From contig NZ_JBHULB010000007.1 in the NCBI RefSeq assembly GCF_042684265.1, positions 434,001 through 498,000 on the forward strand: DNA of 64,000 nucleotides, given 5' to 3'. The position numbers were made by a program, and so were the translations under genes. Below are positions 17,209-25,504 of this stretch, in pieces (the stretch's first letter is position 1; each line of letters opens with the position of its first letter). The stretch is from Croceitalea marina. Lineage in GTDB: Bacteria; Bacteroidota; Bacteroidia; Flavobacteriales; Flavobacteriaceae. The notes beneath the pieces were generated by a model. It searched no databases and had not been told where the DNA came from. It worked only from the letters and a program-made list of their open reading frames with translations.

Positions 17209-17952
17209 ATGAAAGTAAAAACGATTTTGGTCTCTCAACCGGAACCTAAAATGGATAACTCTCCATATTCTCGTTTGATTGAAAAAGAGAAGGTAAAAGT
17301 CGATTTTAGACCTTTTATTCATGTTGAGGGCGTAAACGCTAAAATTGTTAGAGAGCAAAAGATTGATCTTAACGATTTTACAGCTATTATTCTTACGAGC
17401 AGAAATGCGGTTGACCACTTTTTTAGAATTGCAGAGGAAATGCGATTTAAAGTTCCCGATTCTATGAAGTATTTCTGCCAATCTGAAGCAGTTGCTTATT
17501 ATTTGCAAAAATATGTGGTTTACAGAAAGCGCAAGATTTATGTAGGGAAAAGACTTTTTGACGACCTTACACCTATGTTCAAGAAATATAAAGACGAAAA
17601 GTTTTTACTTCCTTCGTCGGACAGTTTAAAACCAATAGTACCACAAACTCTTGACAAATTAGATCTTGATTGGAAAAGAGGTGTTTTCTATAAAACCGTT
17701 ATAAGCGACCTTTCTGATCTTAAAGAGGTTTATTATGATGTCTTGGTTTTCTTTAGCCCCTCGGGAATAGAATCTCTTCTAAAGAATTTTCCTGATTTTA
17801 AACAAAATGATACACGTATAGCGGTATTCGGTAATAGCACGGTGAAGGCGGCCGCCGACGCTGGCCTTAGATGTGATATAAAAGCGCCAACACCAGAGAC
17901 ACCGTCTATGACTATGGCACTTCAAAAGTATATTACGAGTGTCAATAAATAG
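17209..17952 (+). CDS. hemD: Uroporphyrinogen-III synthase
   Basis: A 247-residue enzyme that closes hydroxymethylbilane to uroporphyrinogen III in haem synthesis. The ATG at 17209 (MKVKTILVSQPEP) is chosen over an upstream in-frame start at 17149 that would overlap the previous gene by 55 bp and add a non-conserved N-terminus. Family signs are TAIILTSRNAVDHFF near residue 60-75, VVYRKRKIYVGKRLFDDL, and the C-terminal VFFSPSGIESLLKNF with IAVFGNSTVKAAADAG. Sequence conservation in this family is low, but the DUF4271-hemD context supports the call. Confidence 0.88.
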   Translation: MKVKTILVSQPEPKMDNSPYSRLIEKEKVKVDFRPFIHVEGVNAKIVREQKIDLNDFTAIILTSRNAVDHFFRIAEEMRFKVPDSMKYFCQSEAVAYYLQKYVVYRKRKIYVGKRLFDDLTPMFKKYKDEKFLLPSSDSLKPIVPQTLDKLDLDWKRGVFYKTVISDLSDLKEVYYDVLVFFSPSGIESLLKNFPDFKQNDTRIAVFGNSTVKAAADAGLRCDIKAPTPETPSMTMALQKYITSVNK

Positions 17953-17971
17953 AACTCGAAAGAAAAAGCAT

Positions 17972-18003
17972 AAAAAAAGCCCCATAAAAAATGGGGCTTT
18001 TTT
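17972..18003. terminator. Bidirectional terminator between hemD and pckA
   Basis: AAAAAAAGCCCCAT-AAAA-ATGGGGCTTTTTT is a symmetric stem with A and T tracts on each side, serving both convergent genes. Confidence 0.92.
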
Positions 18004-18009
18004 AGTTAT

Positions 18010-19626
18010 TTAATATGCATATCGCTGTGGCCCGCCACGCCTAATCTCTTCATTTGCATGTGCTTCGAACTTTTTAAAATTCTCTCTAAAAGCATTGGAT
18101 AGCTTAAAGGCAGTTTTGTAATATGCCTCATCATCGTTCCAAGTAGCTCTAGGGCTCAAAACTTTCGTTGGCACCCCAGGGCATTCACGTGGTTGGGCTA
18201 CTCCAAAAACCGAATGAATGTGATAGTTATCATAATTATACAAACCAAGCTCACCGCTCATGGCAGCACTAATCATTGCCCTGGTATACTTTAATTTCAT
18301 TCTAGTTCCTACTCCGTATGGGCCACCTGTCCAACCCGTATTTACCAACCAAACATCAACCCCAGATTCTTGCATTTTTTGACTAAGCATTTCAGCATAC
18401 TTTGCTGGATGTAAAGGCATAAACGGAGCACCAAAACAGGCCGAAAAAGAAGGCTGTGGCTCTACCACTCCCGCCTCGGTACCTGCAACTTTAGCGGTAT
18501 AACCTGATATAAAATGATAAGCCGCTTGTGCTGGCGTAAGTTTAGATATTGGAGGAAGTACCCCAAAAGCATCTGCTGTTAAAAAGAAAATATTCTTGAC
18601 ATTTTTGCCAATTGAGGGTTCTTGAATATTATCAATATGATAAATAGGATAACTCACCCTAGTGTTTTGTGTGATGGAGGTATCTTCAAAATCAACTTCC
18701 CCAGCGTCATTTAAAATCACATTCTCGAGTATAGCTCCTTTCTTTATAGCTCCATAGATTTCTGGCTCATTTTCTTTTGAGAGATTGATTACCTTGGCAT
18801 AACATCCGCCCTCAAAGTTAAAAACAGTATTTTCTGCTGTCCAACCGTGCTCATCATCTCCAATAAGTTTTCTATTCGGATCTGTAGAAAGCGTAGTTTT
18901 TCCTGTACCAGAAAGTCCGAAAAAGATTGAAGTATCCCCGGCTTCGCCAACATTCGCAGAGCAATGCATGGGTAGTGTATTTTTAAATACCGGCAGTATA
19001 AAATTAAGCGCAGAGAAAATTCCTTTTTTAATCTCCCCGGTATAACCAGTGCCACCGATTAAAGCTATTTTCTTAGAAAAATTTAGAATTGCGAAATTAT
19101 GTTGTCGTGTTCCGTCAACTTCGGCATCCGCCATAAAACCAGGTGCATTGATTACCGTCCATTCAGGAATAAAGTTCTCCAACTCTGCTTCCGTGGGTCT
19201 CAAAAACATGTTATATGCAAACATATTAGACCAGGGATACTCATTTATCACTCTAATATTTAAACGATAGTCATCTTCTGCGCAAGCATAAGCATCACGT
19301 ACAAATAACTCTTTTTCATTTAAATACGAAATGACCTTTTCATGAAGCGCATCGAACTTGGTACTATCAAAAGGAATATTAATATTACCCCACCATACTT
19401 TATCTTCCGTAATCTCATCCTTAACAATAAAGCGATCCATGGGAGACCTTCCTGTAAACTCACCCGTATTGACAGCAATAGCTCCCAGAGAAGACTCAAC
19501 ACCCATGCCTTTGGCAATGGTAATATCATGCAGTTCTGCTGAGCTTAATTGATAATGAATGTTGTCATGGGTGATTCCATCTTTGTGTAACGAAATCGTT
19601 TTCGTTGATTGGGCATTAGTTGCCAT
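18010..19626 (-). CDS. pckA: Phosphoenolpyruvate carboxykinase (ATP)
   Basis: A 538-residue ATP-dependent PEP carboxykinase, converting oxaloacetate to phosphoenolpyruvate at the entry to gluconeogenesis. The kinase-1a loop FFGLSGTGKTTLS carries Lys243; kinase-2 is LIGDDEHGW; substrate-binding GEFTGRSPMDRF lies near residue 52-63 and NTRVSYPIYHI further on. Length and motifs are normal. It is monocistronic, between its own terminator and a 76-bp upstream gap, and is a central enzyme for growth on peptides and organic acids. Confidence 0.96.
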   Translation of the reverse strand: MATNAQSTKTISLHKDGITHDNIHYQLSSAELHDITIAKGMGVESSLGAIAVNTGEFTGRSPMDRFIVKDEITEDKVWWGNINIPFDSTKFDALHEKVISYLNEKELFVRDAYACAEDDYRLNIRVINEYPWSNMFAYNMFLRPTEAELENFIPEWTVINAPGFMADAEVDGTRQHNFAILNFSKKIALIGGTGYTGEIKKGIFSALNFILPVFKNTLPMHCSANVGEAGDTSIFFGLSGTGKTTLSTDPNRKLIGDDEHGWTAENTVFNFEGGCYAKVINLSKENEPEIYGAIKKGAILENVILNDAGEVDFEDTSITQNTRVSYPIYHIDNIQEPSIGKNVKNIFFLTADAFGVLPPISKLTPAQAAYHFISGYTAKVAGTEAGVVEPQPSFSACFGAPFMPLHPAKYAEMLSQKMQESGVDVWLVNTGWTGGPYGVGTRMKLKYTRAMISAAMSGELGLYNYDNYHIHSVFGVAQPRECPGVPTKVLSPRATWNDDEAYYKTAFKLSNAFRENFKKFEAHANEEIRRGGPQRYAY

Positions 19627-19702
19627 AAAACTTTTTTTTTAAAGTTAGTGCAAAGCTAAAAAAAATATAACCCTAACACCTTCAAAATAATGACCAATTA
19701 CA

Positions 19703-20086
19703 TTATTTTTTGGTTAAAACGGAAAATACCAAATACCCCCATGCCGCGATCAACAAAGTTCCACCGATAGGAGTAATGAATCCGATTTTTTTAAAGTCAA
19801 ATGAAGTAAGTGCGTTAGTTGCAAGAAAATAGATAGAGCCTGAAAACAAAATCAATCCAACTACAACCAGGTAAAAAACAATATTTTTAGTTCCATTTGC
19901 GACATCTGGTAACATGCTCAATAGTATTAAAAACAAGGCATGGTACATTTGGTATTTGATTCCTGTCTCAAAGGTATTGAGTTCATCAGGGCCGATGACA
20001 CGCTTTAAACCATGGGCTCCAAAAGCTCCTAAAAGAACAGCCAGCAATCCAATAATCAGTCCTGTAATTAAAATTGTTTTGTTCAT
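19703..20086 (-). CDS. DUF423 small membrane protein
   Basis: A 127-residue protein with four predicted transmembrane helices. The N-terminus, TGLIIGLLAVLLGAFGAHGLK, is shown here in pieces as LLAVLLGAFGAHGLKRV, and together with YQMYHALFLILL is diagnostic for DUF423 (YgdD-like). Function is unknown in all bacteria. It has no obvious partner here. Confidence 0.85.
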   Translation of the reverse strand: MNKTILITGLIIGLLAVLLGAFGAHGLKRVIGPDELNTFETGIKYQMYHALFLILLSMLPDVANGTKNIVFYLVVVGLILFSGSIYFLATNALTSFDFKKIGFITPIGGTLLIAAWGYLVFSVLTKK

Positions 20087-20165
20087 AACTCAAATAGCTT
20101 AATTCTTTAAAAATATAACAATTTGATACCTTAGCAATCGTTATATACAAAGGTAAGCGAATCTT

Positions 20166-21539
20166 ATGTCTCGAAAAATATTAGTGCTCGGAGCAGGAAA
20201 ATCAACTTCATATCTGCTTGATTACTTTTTAGAAAAATCTACAGAAGAAAATCTTCATTTGACTATTGGGGATTTAAATCCGAAAAATATTCCTGAGCAC
20301 ATCAGCAATCATCGCAATTGTGAGGTGGTAGCTTTAGATATTTTTGATGATACTGCTAGAAAAGACTTAGTTTCAAAAGCAGCTATAGTCGTTTCTATGC
20401 TTCCGCCTAGGTTACATATAGAAGTGGCCAAAGACTGTATTGAATTTAATAATCACTTAGTGACCGCATCTTATGTCAGTGATGCCATAATGGAGCTTGA
20501 TTTAGAAGCCAAGCAAAAAGGGTTGGTATTTATGAATGAAATCGGCTTAGATCCAGGAATCGACCATATGAGTGCTATGGAAGTCTTGGACCGCATTCGT
20601 GAAAAAGGGGGCAAAATGTTACTTTTTGAGTCGTTTACTGGCGGACTGGTAGCACCTGAAAGTGATAACAACCTGTGGAATTATAAGTTTACATGGAACC
20701 CAAGAAATGTTGTTGTGGCAGGCCAAGGTGGAACAGCAAAATTTATTCAAGAAGGCACCTATAAATACATTCCCTATCATAAACTTTTTAGAAGAACTGA
20801 ATTTCTAGATGTTGAAAACTATGGAAGATTTGAGGCTTATGCCAATCGCGATTCTTTAAAATATAGAGAGGCTTATGGCCTTACCGATGTCTTGACACTC
20901 TATAGAGGAACGATGAGGAGAATTGGATTCTCTAAAGCATGGAATATGTTTGTGCAACTCGGAATGACCGATGATAGCTATGTTATTGAGAACTCTAAAG
21001 GAATGTCTTATCGAGATTTTACCAATCTTTTTCTTCCTTATTCACCAACAGATTCTGTCGAGCTTAAATTAAGACATTACTTAAAAATCGAACAAGACGA
21101 TATTATGTGGGGCAAACTTATCGAGCTCCATATTTTCGATAAGAACAAGACCATTTTACAAGATAAAGGAACACCTGCACAAATACTTCAAGAAATACTT
21201 GAAGCCAGCTGGACTTTGGAAAGCGACGAAAAAGACATGATAGTGATGTACCATAAATTTGGGTATGAACTTAACGGTCAAAAGAAACAGATTGATGCCA
21301 ATATGGTCGTTCTTGGCGAAAGTCAAACTCATACCGCCATGGCAAAAACCGTTGGTTTACCTGTAGCGATGGCGACACTGAATATCTTAAATGGAAAAAT
21401 TACTACTCCGGGAGTTCAAATACCCATAAACAAAGAAGTTTACGAACCTATACTCGCCGAACTTAAGTCATACAACATACACTTTAAAGAATATCAAGTG
21501 CCTTATTTGGGGTATAACCCAGATTCTATTTTAAGTTAA
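20166..21539 (+). CDS. Saccharopine dehydrogenase (lysine degradation)
   Basis: A 457-residue saccharopine reductase/dehydrogenase-like protein. The N-terminal Rossmann motif is VLGAGKSTSYLLDYF (6-20), followed by VVSMLPPRLHIEVAKDC and VTASYVSDAIMELDLEAK, and the family block MNEIGLDPGIDHMSAM near residue 125-140. It likely forms 2-aminoadipate semialdehyde and glutamate from saccharopine in lysine catabolism, though carboxynorspermidine dehydrogenase relatives share the fold. An Lrp-type regulator follows at once on the same strand, consistent with amino-acid control. Confidence 0.85.
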   Translation: MSRKILVLGAGKSTSYLLDYFLEKSTEENLHLTIGDLNPKNIPEHISNHRNCEVVALDIFDDTARKDLVSKAAIVVSMLPPRLHIEVAKDCIEFNNHLVTASYVSDAIMELDLEAKQKGLVFMNEIGLDPGIDHMSAMEVLDRIREKGGKMLLFESFTGGLVAPESDNNLWNYKFTWNPRNVVVAGQGGTAKFIQEGTYKYIPYHKLFRRTEFLDVENYGRFEAYANRDSLKYREAYGLTDVLTLYRGTMRRIGFSKAWNMFVQLGMTDDSYVIENSKGMSYRDFTNLFLPYSPTDSVELKLRHYLKIEQDDIMWGKLIELHIFDKNKTILQDKGTPAQILQEILEASWTLESDEKDMIVMYHKFGYELNGQKKQIDANMVVLGESQTHTAMAKTVGLPVAMATLNILNGKITTPGVQIPINKEVYEPILAELKSYNIHFKEYQVPYLGYNPDSILS

Positions 21540-21558
21540 CAAATTAAAACTGTTTCAA

Positions 21559-21566
21559 TATCTTTG
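21559..21566 (+). promoter_or_regulatory. TAnnTTTG promoter element for the Lrp gene
   Basis: TATCTTTG lies 22 bp before the Lrp ATG, so the regulator may have its own promoter in addition to read-through from the saccharopine dehydrogenase gene. No clear -33 TTG is seen. Confidence 0.4.
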
Positions 21567-21588
21567 AGTTTCTAATTCGAAGTTTATA

Positions 21589-22059
21589 ATGAAATTATCT
21601 AACAGTTTGGTTAAAATTGATGGTATCGACAAAAAAATACTTAGGTATTTAATGTCTGATGCTAGAAGACCTATTCTTGAAATAGCCAGAAACATTGGTA
21701 TTTCGGGCGCCGCTATTCATCAAAGGCTTCGAAAGCTAGAAGCTTCTGGCCTATTATCTGGTTCTAAATTTGTTATCAATCCAAAAGTTCTAGGCTATAC
21801 GACTATGGCCTATATCGGTATTTTTCTTGATAAAGCCATGTCAAACCCAAGGGCTGTTGCCGCACTTGAAAAAATTCCTGAAGTTTTAGAGTGCCATTAT
21901 ACGACCGGAAATTGGTCTATACTGATCAAAGTTCTTTGTAAAGACAATGAACATCTAATGCACCTTTTAAACAAAAAAATTCAGCAAATAGAAGGGGTTT
22001 CAAGAACAGAAACCTTTATTTCTTTAGACCAACAAATTGATAGGCAAATCACTATTTGA
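21589..22059 (+). CDS. Lrp/AsnC-family transcriptional regulator
   Basis: A 156-residue feast/famine regulator: an N-terminal winged HTH (about 12-65; DKKILRYLMSDARRPILEIA, GISGAAIHQRLRKLE) and a C-terminal ligand-sensing RAM domain (about 75-150; HYTTGNWSILIKVLCKD). It binds DNA as an oligomer in response to an amino acid. Adjacency to saccharopine dehydrogenase suggests lysine or a related amino acid as effector, which is inference. Its stop codon overlaps a TTG that begins the long reading of the next gene. Confidence 0.92.
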   Translation: MKLSNSLVKIDGIDKKILRYLMSDARRPILEIARNIGISGAAIHQRLRKLEASGLLSGSKFVINPKVLGYTTMAYIGIFLDKAMSNPRAVAALEKIPEVLECHYTTGNWSILIKVLCKDNEHLMHLLNKKIQQIEGVSRTETFISLDQQIDRQITI

Positions 22060-22073
22060 CGACCAAACGATTC

Positions 22074-23009
22074 ATGTTCAAAGAACTTCTTCTTTTTTTG
22101 GGTCTTGCGACCTTATTTGTGCTTTTTTCGGTGCAATTATATTCGCAGGACATTTCTCAAAAAAATATAAGTCAACAACTTGAGTTACGGCACGATAATG
22201 ATTTTTTTATGCTTACCGATCGCTATTACTCCTCAGGCTTATTTTTGACCTACCGCAAGCGACTGTCAAAAGGTATTTCTAAAACTGACCAAGAACAATT
22301 AGATTTTACTATCGGGCAAGAGGTTTACACCCCTTCACAAACACAATCAACGAATAGTGCGGTTTTTGATAGACCTTATGCAGGATTTTCTGGTCTCAAA
22401 GCGACATGGTCAAGATCAAGGGCTGATCATCTATATCAAATAAGTGCTTTGATAGGCATTGCGGGCCTTAACTCGGGGGCTGGAGGTTTTCAGCGCTGGT
22501 ATCACAGGGCGATTGCCATTTCAGATTCTCCCTTATGGATAGACGAACTAAATGATAGCTTTCATCTAAATTTCTACTTTAGTTATGTAAAAGAATGGGA
22601 GATAGTGCCAAATCCTTTTGGTGTTCGCTTTGCATTAAAGCCCAATCTAGCTTTAGGGTCGCGTGATATTTATGCAGAGCCAGAAGCAATTTTTTATTTC
22701 GGGAGAAGAAATGAAGTAGCTAAAACTATTGCTTATGATCAGATTGGTTCAACCGATAGGGAAATCTATTTTGCCTTAAGAGCAAGCTACCGAAGTGTGT
22801 TCTACAACGGTCTTATTGAAGGCAATCTATTTGGTGACAATTCTCCAGTACTAAAAGAGCCGTCTAACGGTATCTGGCGTTTAGGTTTTGATTTTTACCA
22901 TCGTTTTCAGCGAAATGACTATAAATTCGGATTGCGCTACAACTCCGCAGAAACGCAACTTTCACAAAAACATAAATATGTAATGCTCTCGTACGGGCTT
23001 CGTTTTTAA
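22074..23009 (+). CDS. LpxR-family lipid A deacylase (DUF2219)
   Basis: A 311-residue outer-membrane beta-barrel. The ATG at 22074 gives a clean signal peptide (MFKELLLFLGLATLFVLF, ending YSQD); a TTG at 22056 overlapping the Lrp stop is also possible. The LpxR motif is clear: LELRHDNDFFMLTDRYYSSG, with the Asn/Asp pair and Thr-Asp-x-Tyr-Tyr-x-x-Gly of the active region; GFSGLKATWSR and the C-terminal aromatic end (YGLRF) agree. LpxR removes the 3'-acyl groups of lipid A at the cell surface. Whether this copy is active on flavobacterial lipid A is not known. Confidence 0.8.
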   Translation: MFKELLLFLGLATLFVLFSVQLYSQDISQKNISQQLELRHDNDFFMLTDRYYSSGLFLTYRKRLSKGISKTDQEQLDFTIGQEVYTPSQTQSTNSAVFDRPYAGFSGLKATWSRSRADHLYQISALIGIAGLNSGAGGFQRWYHRAIAISDSPLWIDELNDSFHLNFYFSYVKEWEIVPNPFGVRFALKPNLALGSRDIYAEPEAIFYFGRRNEVAKTIAYDQIGSTDREIYFALRASYRSVFYNGLIEGNLFGDNSPVLKEPSNGIWRLGFDFYHRFQRNDYKFGLRYNSAETQLSQKHKYVMLSYGLRF

Positions 23010-23014
23010 ACTAA

Positions 23015-23045
23015 AAAACCTGTCGCATAAACGACAGGCTTCATC
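23015..23045. terminator. Bidirectional terminator
   Basis: AAAAAACCTGTCG-CATAAA-CGACAGGCTT is a 7-bp stem between the convergent LpxR-like and peptidase genes, with an A tract on one side that becomes a T tract for the minus-strand gene. Confidence 0.75.
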
Positions 23046-23067
23046 CATATACTATTTAAAAAAAGAA

Positions 23068-23763
23068 TTAGTCTCTTCCACCAAAAACTTGCAGTCCCCA
23101 ATAGACTAAGGTCGCCAAAGAGCCTATTGCTGCAACCAAGTACGTTCTTGCTGCCCATTTTAAAGCATCTTCAGAACCTTTGTATTCTTGTTGGGTTACT
23201 ATGTTTTTTTGTTTTAACCACTTTAATGCACGATTACTCGCATCATATTCAACAGGAAGCGTAATAAAACTGAATAAAGTCGCGAAAGACATCATCACCA
23301 GACCGGCAACTGCTACCCAATACCCTAATCCGATACCTGCAGCGGCTCCCAAAGCCAAACCTCCAAAGACTACCCAAGTGGACATACCTGAAGTTACACT
23401 AACTATCGGGACAAGCTTAGAACGCATTCCTAACCATTCGTAGGCTTGTGCATGTTGCACTGCATGACCTACTTCATGTGCAGCAACTGCAGCCGCCGCC
23501 GCATTGCGCTGACTGTAAACCCCTTCACTTAAGTTTACCGTTTTATTTTTTGGATTGTAGTGATCGGTAAGCATTCCCCCCGTTGAAACAACTTTTACAT
23601 CCCTGATGCCATGGTCGTCCAACATTTTTTGGGCTATTTCTGCGCCACTCATGCCATTTTGCAAATGCACTTTTGAATAGTGCTTAAATTTACTCTTTAA
23701 TCTACTGCTTACTATCCAGCTGACAAGCGCAATTGCACCTATCAATATATAATATCCCATCAT
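23068..23763 (-). CDS. Membrane zinc metallopeptidase (YugP family)
   Basis: A 231-residue membrane protein of the Zn_peptidase_2 family. The N-terminal helix (1-19) is followed by a cytoplasmic region with LSEGVYSQRNAAAAA and the zinc motif HEVGH (96-100), then three more helices (about 115-200) separated by short loops and a C-terminal anchor near 205-225. YugP-like proteins are presumed membrane proteases of unknown substrate. The zinc site is complete. Confidence 0.88.
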   Translation of the reverse strand: MMGYYILIGAIALVSWIVSSRLKSKFKHYSKVHLQNGMSGAEIAQKMLDDHGIRDVKVVSTGGMLTDHYNPKNKTVNLSEGVYSQRNAAAAAVAAHEVGHAVQHAQAYEWLGMRSKLVPIVSVTSGMSTWVVFGGLALGAAAGIGLGYWVAVAGLVMMSFATLFSFITLPVEYDASNRALKWLKQKNIVTQQEYKGSEDALKWAARTYLVAAIGSLATLVYWGLQVFGGRD

Positions 23764-23801
23764 AATTTTATCGTTTTATACTTTAAATATAACAACTAAA
23801 A

Positions 23802-23835
23802 CGCAAAAACCCCGCCATTTTAGAGCGAGGTCTTT
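23802..23835 (-). terminator. Terminator for the alanine dehydrogenase gene
   Basis: On the minus strand GACCTCGC...GCGGGGTTTTT forms a stem and T tract 20 bp after the ald stop. Confidence 0.75.
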
Positions 23836-23854
23836 AATACTGCCAAATTGCTGG

Positions 23855-24958
23855 TTATACCAATACAGGTGTATCCCAGTTAAAAGCTTCGTTTATTTCT
23901 TTATAAACCACTTTTCCTTCAATGATATTTAATCCTTTTTGTAAAGATTTATCTTTTTCGCATGCACTTTGCCAACCTAGATTTGCTAGCTTAAGTACGT
24001 AAGGCAAGGTTACATTGGTCAGCGCAACGGTTGAAGTATAGGGCACCGCACCAGGCATATTTGCTACGCAATAATGTACTACATCGTCAATAATGTAAAT
24101 AGGGTCTTCATGGGTAGTAGCTTTTGTTGTTTCCACACAACCTCCCTGATCTACAGCGACATCGACAATTACAGTGCCTGGGCGCATTTCTTTAAGCATA
24201 TCCCTAGTGATAAGGTTAGGAGCTTTTGCCCCTTTTAATAACACCCCACCAACAATCAAATCGTGCGTTTTTATATGTTTTCTAATACTATATTCGTTGG
24301 AAAAGTCGGTAACTACGTGAGGTGGCATCACATCGTTCACATAGCGTAAACGCTTCATATTCACATCCATTATGGTAACATGGGCGCCCAGACCTGCTGC
24401 CATTTTTGCAGCTTGAATGCCAACAACCCCAGCGCCAAGTACTAAAACCTTACCTGGTGCTACACCTGGCACTCCCCCTAAAAGTAACCCCCTGCCTTTT
24501 GCAGGTTTTTCTAAGTATTTGGCCCCTTGCTGTATAGCCATTCTACCGGCCACTTCAGACATTGGGGTCAATAAGGGTAAGGTGCCTTCTTCATCTTCAA
24601 CAGTTTCGTAAGCGATACATATTCCCTTTTGCTTGATCATTGCCTTGGTAAGCGGCTCACTTGAGGCAAAATGAAAATACGTAAATATAATCTGCCCTTC
24701 CTGTACCAAATCATATTCTTCAGCGATAGGTTCTTTTACCTTCACTATCATTTCACTCATGGCATATACTTGGCCAATCGTATCTAAAATAGTAGCTCCG
24801 GCCTGTTGGTAATCTTTATTAAAAAAACCACTACCATCACCTGCACCAGATTGTACATAAACGGTATGATTGTTCTTTACCAATTCAAAAACACCGGCCG
24901 GTGTCATACCTACACGACTTTCATTGTTCTTAATCTCTTTGGGTACGCCTACTATCAT
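23855..24958 (-). CDS. ald: Alanine dehydrogenase
   Basis: A 367-residue NAD-dependent alanine dehydrogenase that interconverts alanine and pyruvate plus ammonia. N-terminal GVPKEIKNNESRVGMTPAGV carries the substrate-binding Arg, KVKEP carries the conserved Lys, YFHFASS the catalytic-region His, and the Rossmann loop is VLGAGVVGIQAAKMAAGLGA (about 172-191). The C-terminal VDVAVDQGGCVETTK and MPGAVPYTSTVALTN blocks are typical. Length is near the family norm (about 370). Monocistronic; a 190-bp AT-rich gap upstream holds two hairpins. Confidence 0.93.
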   Translation of the reverse strand: MIVGVPKEIKNNESRVGMTPAGVFELVKNNHTVYVQSGAGDGSGFFNKDYQQAGATILDTIGQVYAMSEMIVKVKEPIAEEYDLVQEGQIIFTYFHFASSEPLTKAMIKQKGICIAYETVEDEEGTLPLLTPMSEVAGRMAIQQGAKYLEKPAKGRGLLLGGVPGVAPGKVLVLGAGVVGIQAAKMAAGLGAHVTIMDVNMKRLRYVNDVMPPHVVTDFSNEYSIRKHIKTHDLIVGGVLLKGAKAPNLITRDMLKEMRPGTVIVDVAVDQGGCVETTKATTHEDPIYIIDDVVHYCVANMPGAVPYTSTVALTNVTLPYVLKLANLGWQSACEKDKSLQKGLNIIEGKVVYKEINEAFNWDTPVLV

Positions 24959-25071
24959 CTTTGTATTTATATTGATTAATGCATCAAAAATGAATTAAAT
25001 AATTGACCGAAGGAAGAAAAAATCGATAAAATGCAGATAATTTAACTTAAAAAGTATATTTATAAATATAT

Positions 25072-25092
25072 AACCCCTATTTTTATAGGGTT
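25072..25092 (-). terminator. Hairpin with ACCCCTA/TAGGG arms, first copy
   Basis: AACCC-CTATTTTTATA-GGGTT lies in the gap between ald and the SemiSWEET gene. It resembles the stronger hairpin 50 bp away and may be a decayed second terminator. No function beyond that is visible. Confidence 0.4.
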
Positions 25093-25123
25093 AATTTCAT
25101 AATTATATAGTTAATTTTATTTT

Positions 25124-25146
25124 GACCCCTATTTTTTTAGGGGTCT
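25124..25146 (-). terminator. Terminator after the SemiSWEET gene
   Basis: GACCCCTA-TTTTTT-TAGGGGTC forms an 8-bp stem directly abutting the stop codon of the minus-strand gene and is followed on that strand by an A/T-rich stretch. Confidence 0.7.
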
Positions 25147-25147
25147 T

Positions 25148-25402
25148 TTATTTATATTTAATTTTAGCTATAATGATAAATAATGCGAATACAGTTGTAA
25201 TTGTATTGGCAACCATCACACTCAAACTGTTTATAGCAATACCATAAATTAGCCATAACACTGTTCCTATAATAAAAACCATGTACATCGTTAAGGAAAT
25301 ATCTTTGGTAGATTTAAACTTCCAAGCTTTATAGACTTGCGGGATAAATGATGACGTGGTCAAGGCTGCTGCAATAAGCCCTAAAATTTCAATTTTCTCC
25401 AT
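25148..25402 (-). CDS. SemiSWEET sugar transporter (PQ-loop)
   Basis: An 84-residue protein with three transmembrane helices and the PQ-loop signature TTSSFIPQVYKAWKFKSTKD near residues 15-34, then GTVLWLIYGIAI in helix 2 and MVANTITTVFALFIII in helix 3. SemiSWEETs dimerise to form a passive sugar pore. Length matches the family (about 85-90). No sugar-utilisation genes are adjacent, so the physiological substrate is not predicted. Confidence 0.85.
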   Translation of the reverse strand: MEKIEILGLIAAALTTSSFIPQVYKAWKFKSTKDISLTMYMVFIIGTVLWLIYGIAINSLSVMVANTITTVFALFIIIAKIKYK

Positions 25403-25462
25403 GGTAACTAATTGTCATACGCATCGTGTAGAAGTATTGCTAGACTATAAATTAACGTTTTA

Positions 25463-25490
25463 ACAGCACTTCGACAAGCTGAGTGTGATA
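25463..25490. repeat. REP-like palindromic element, intergenic
   Basis: CAGCACTTCGACAAGCTGAG and TGTGATAGC match a short palindromic repeat widespread in Flavobacteriia (CTTCGACAAGCTCAGTGTGAC type). It lies between leuS and the SemiSWEET gene, 15 bp after the leuS stop. Two relatives of another subtype are inside leuS. Confidence 0.55.
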
Positions 25491-25504
25491 GCTTCTGCAG
25501 GATA

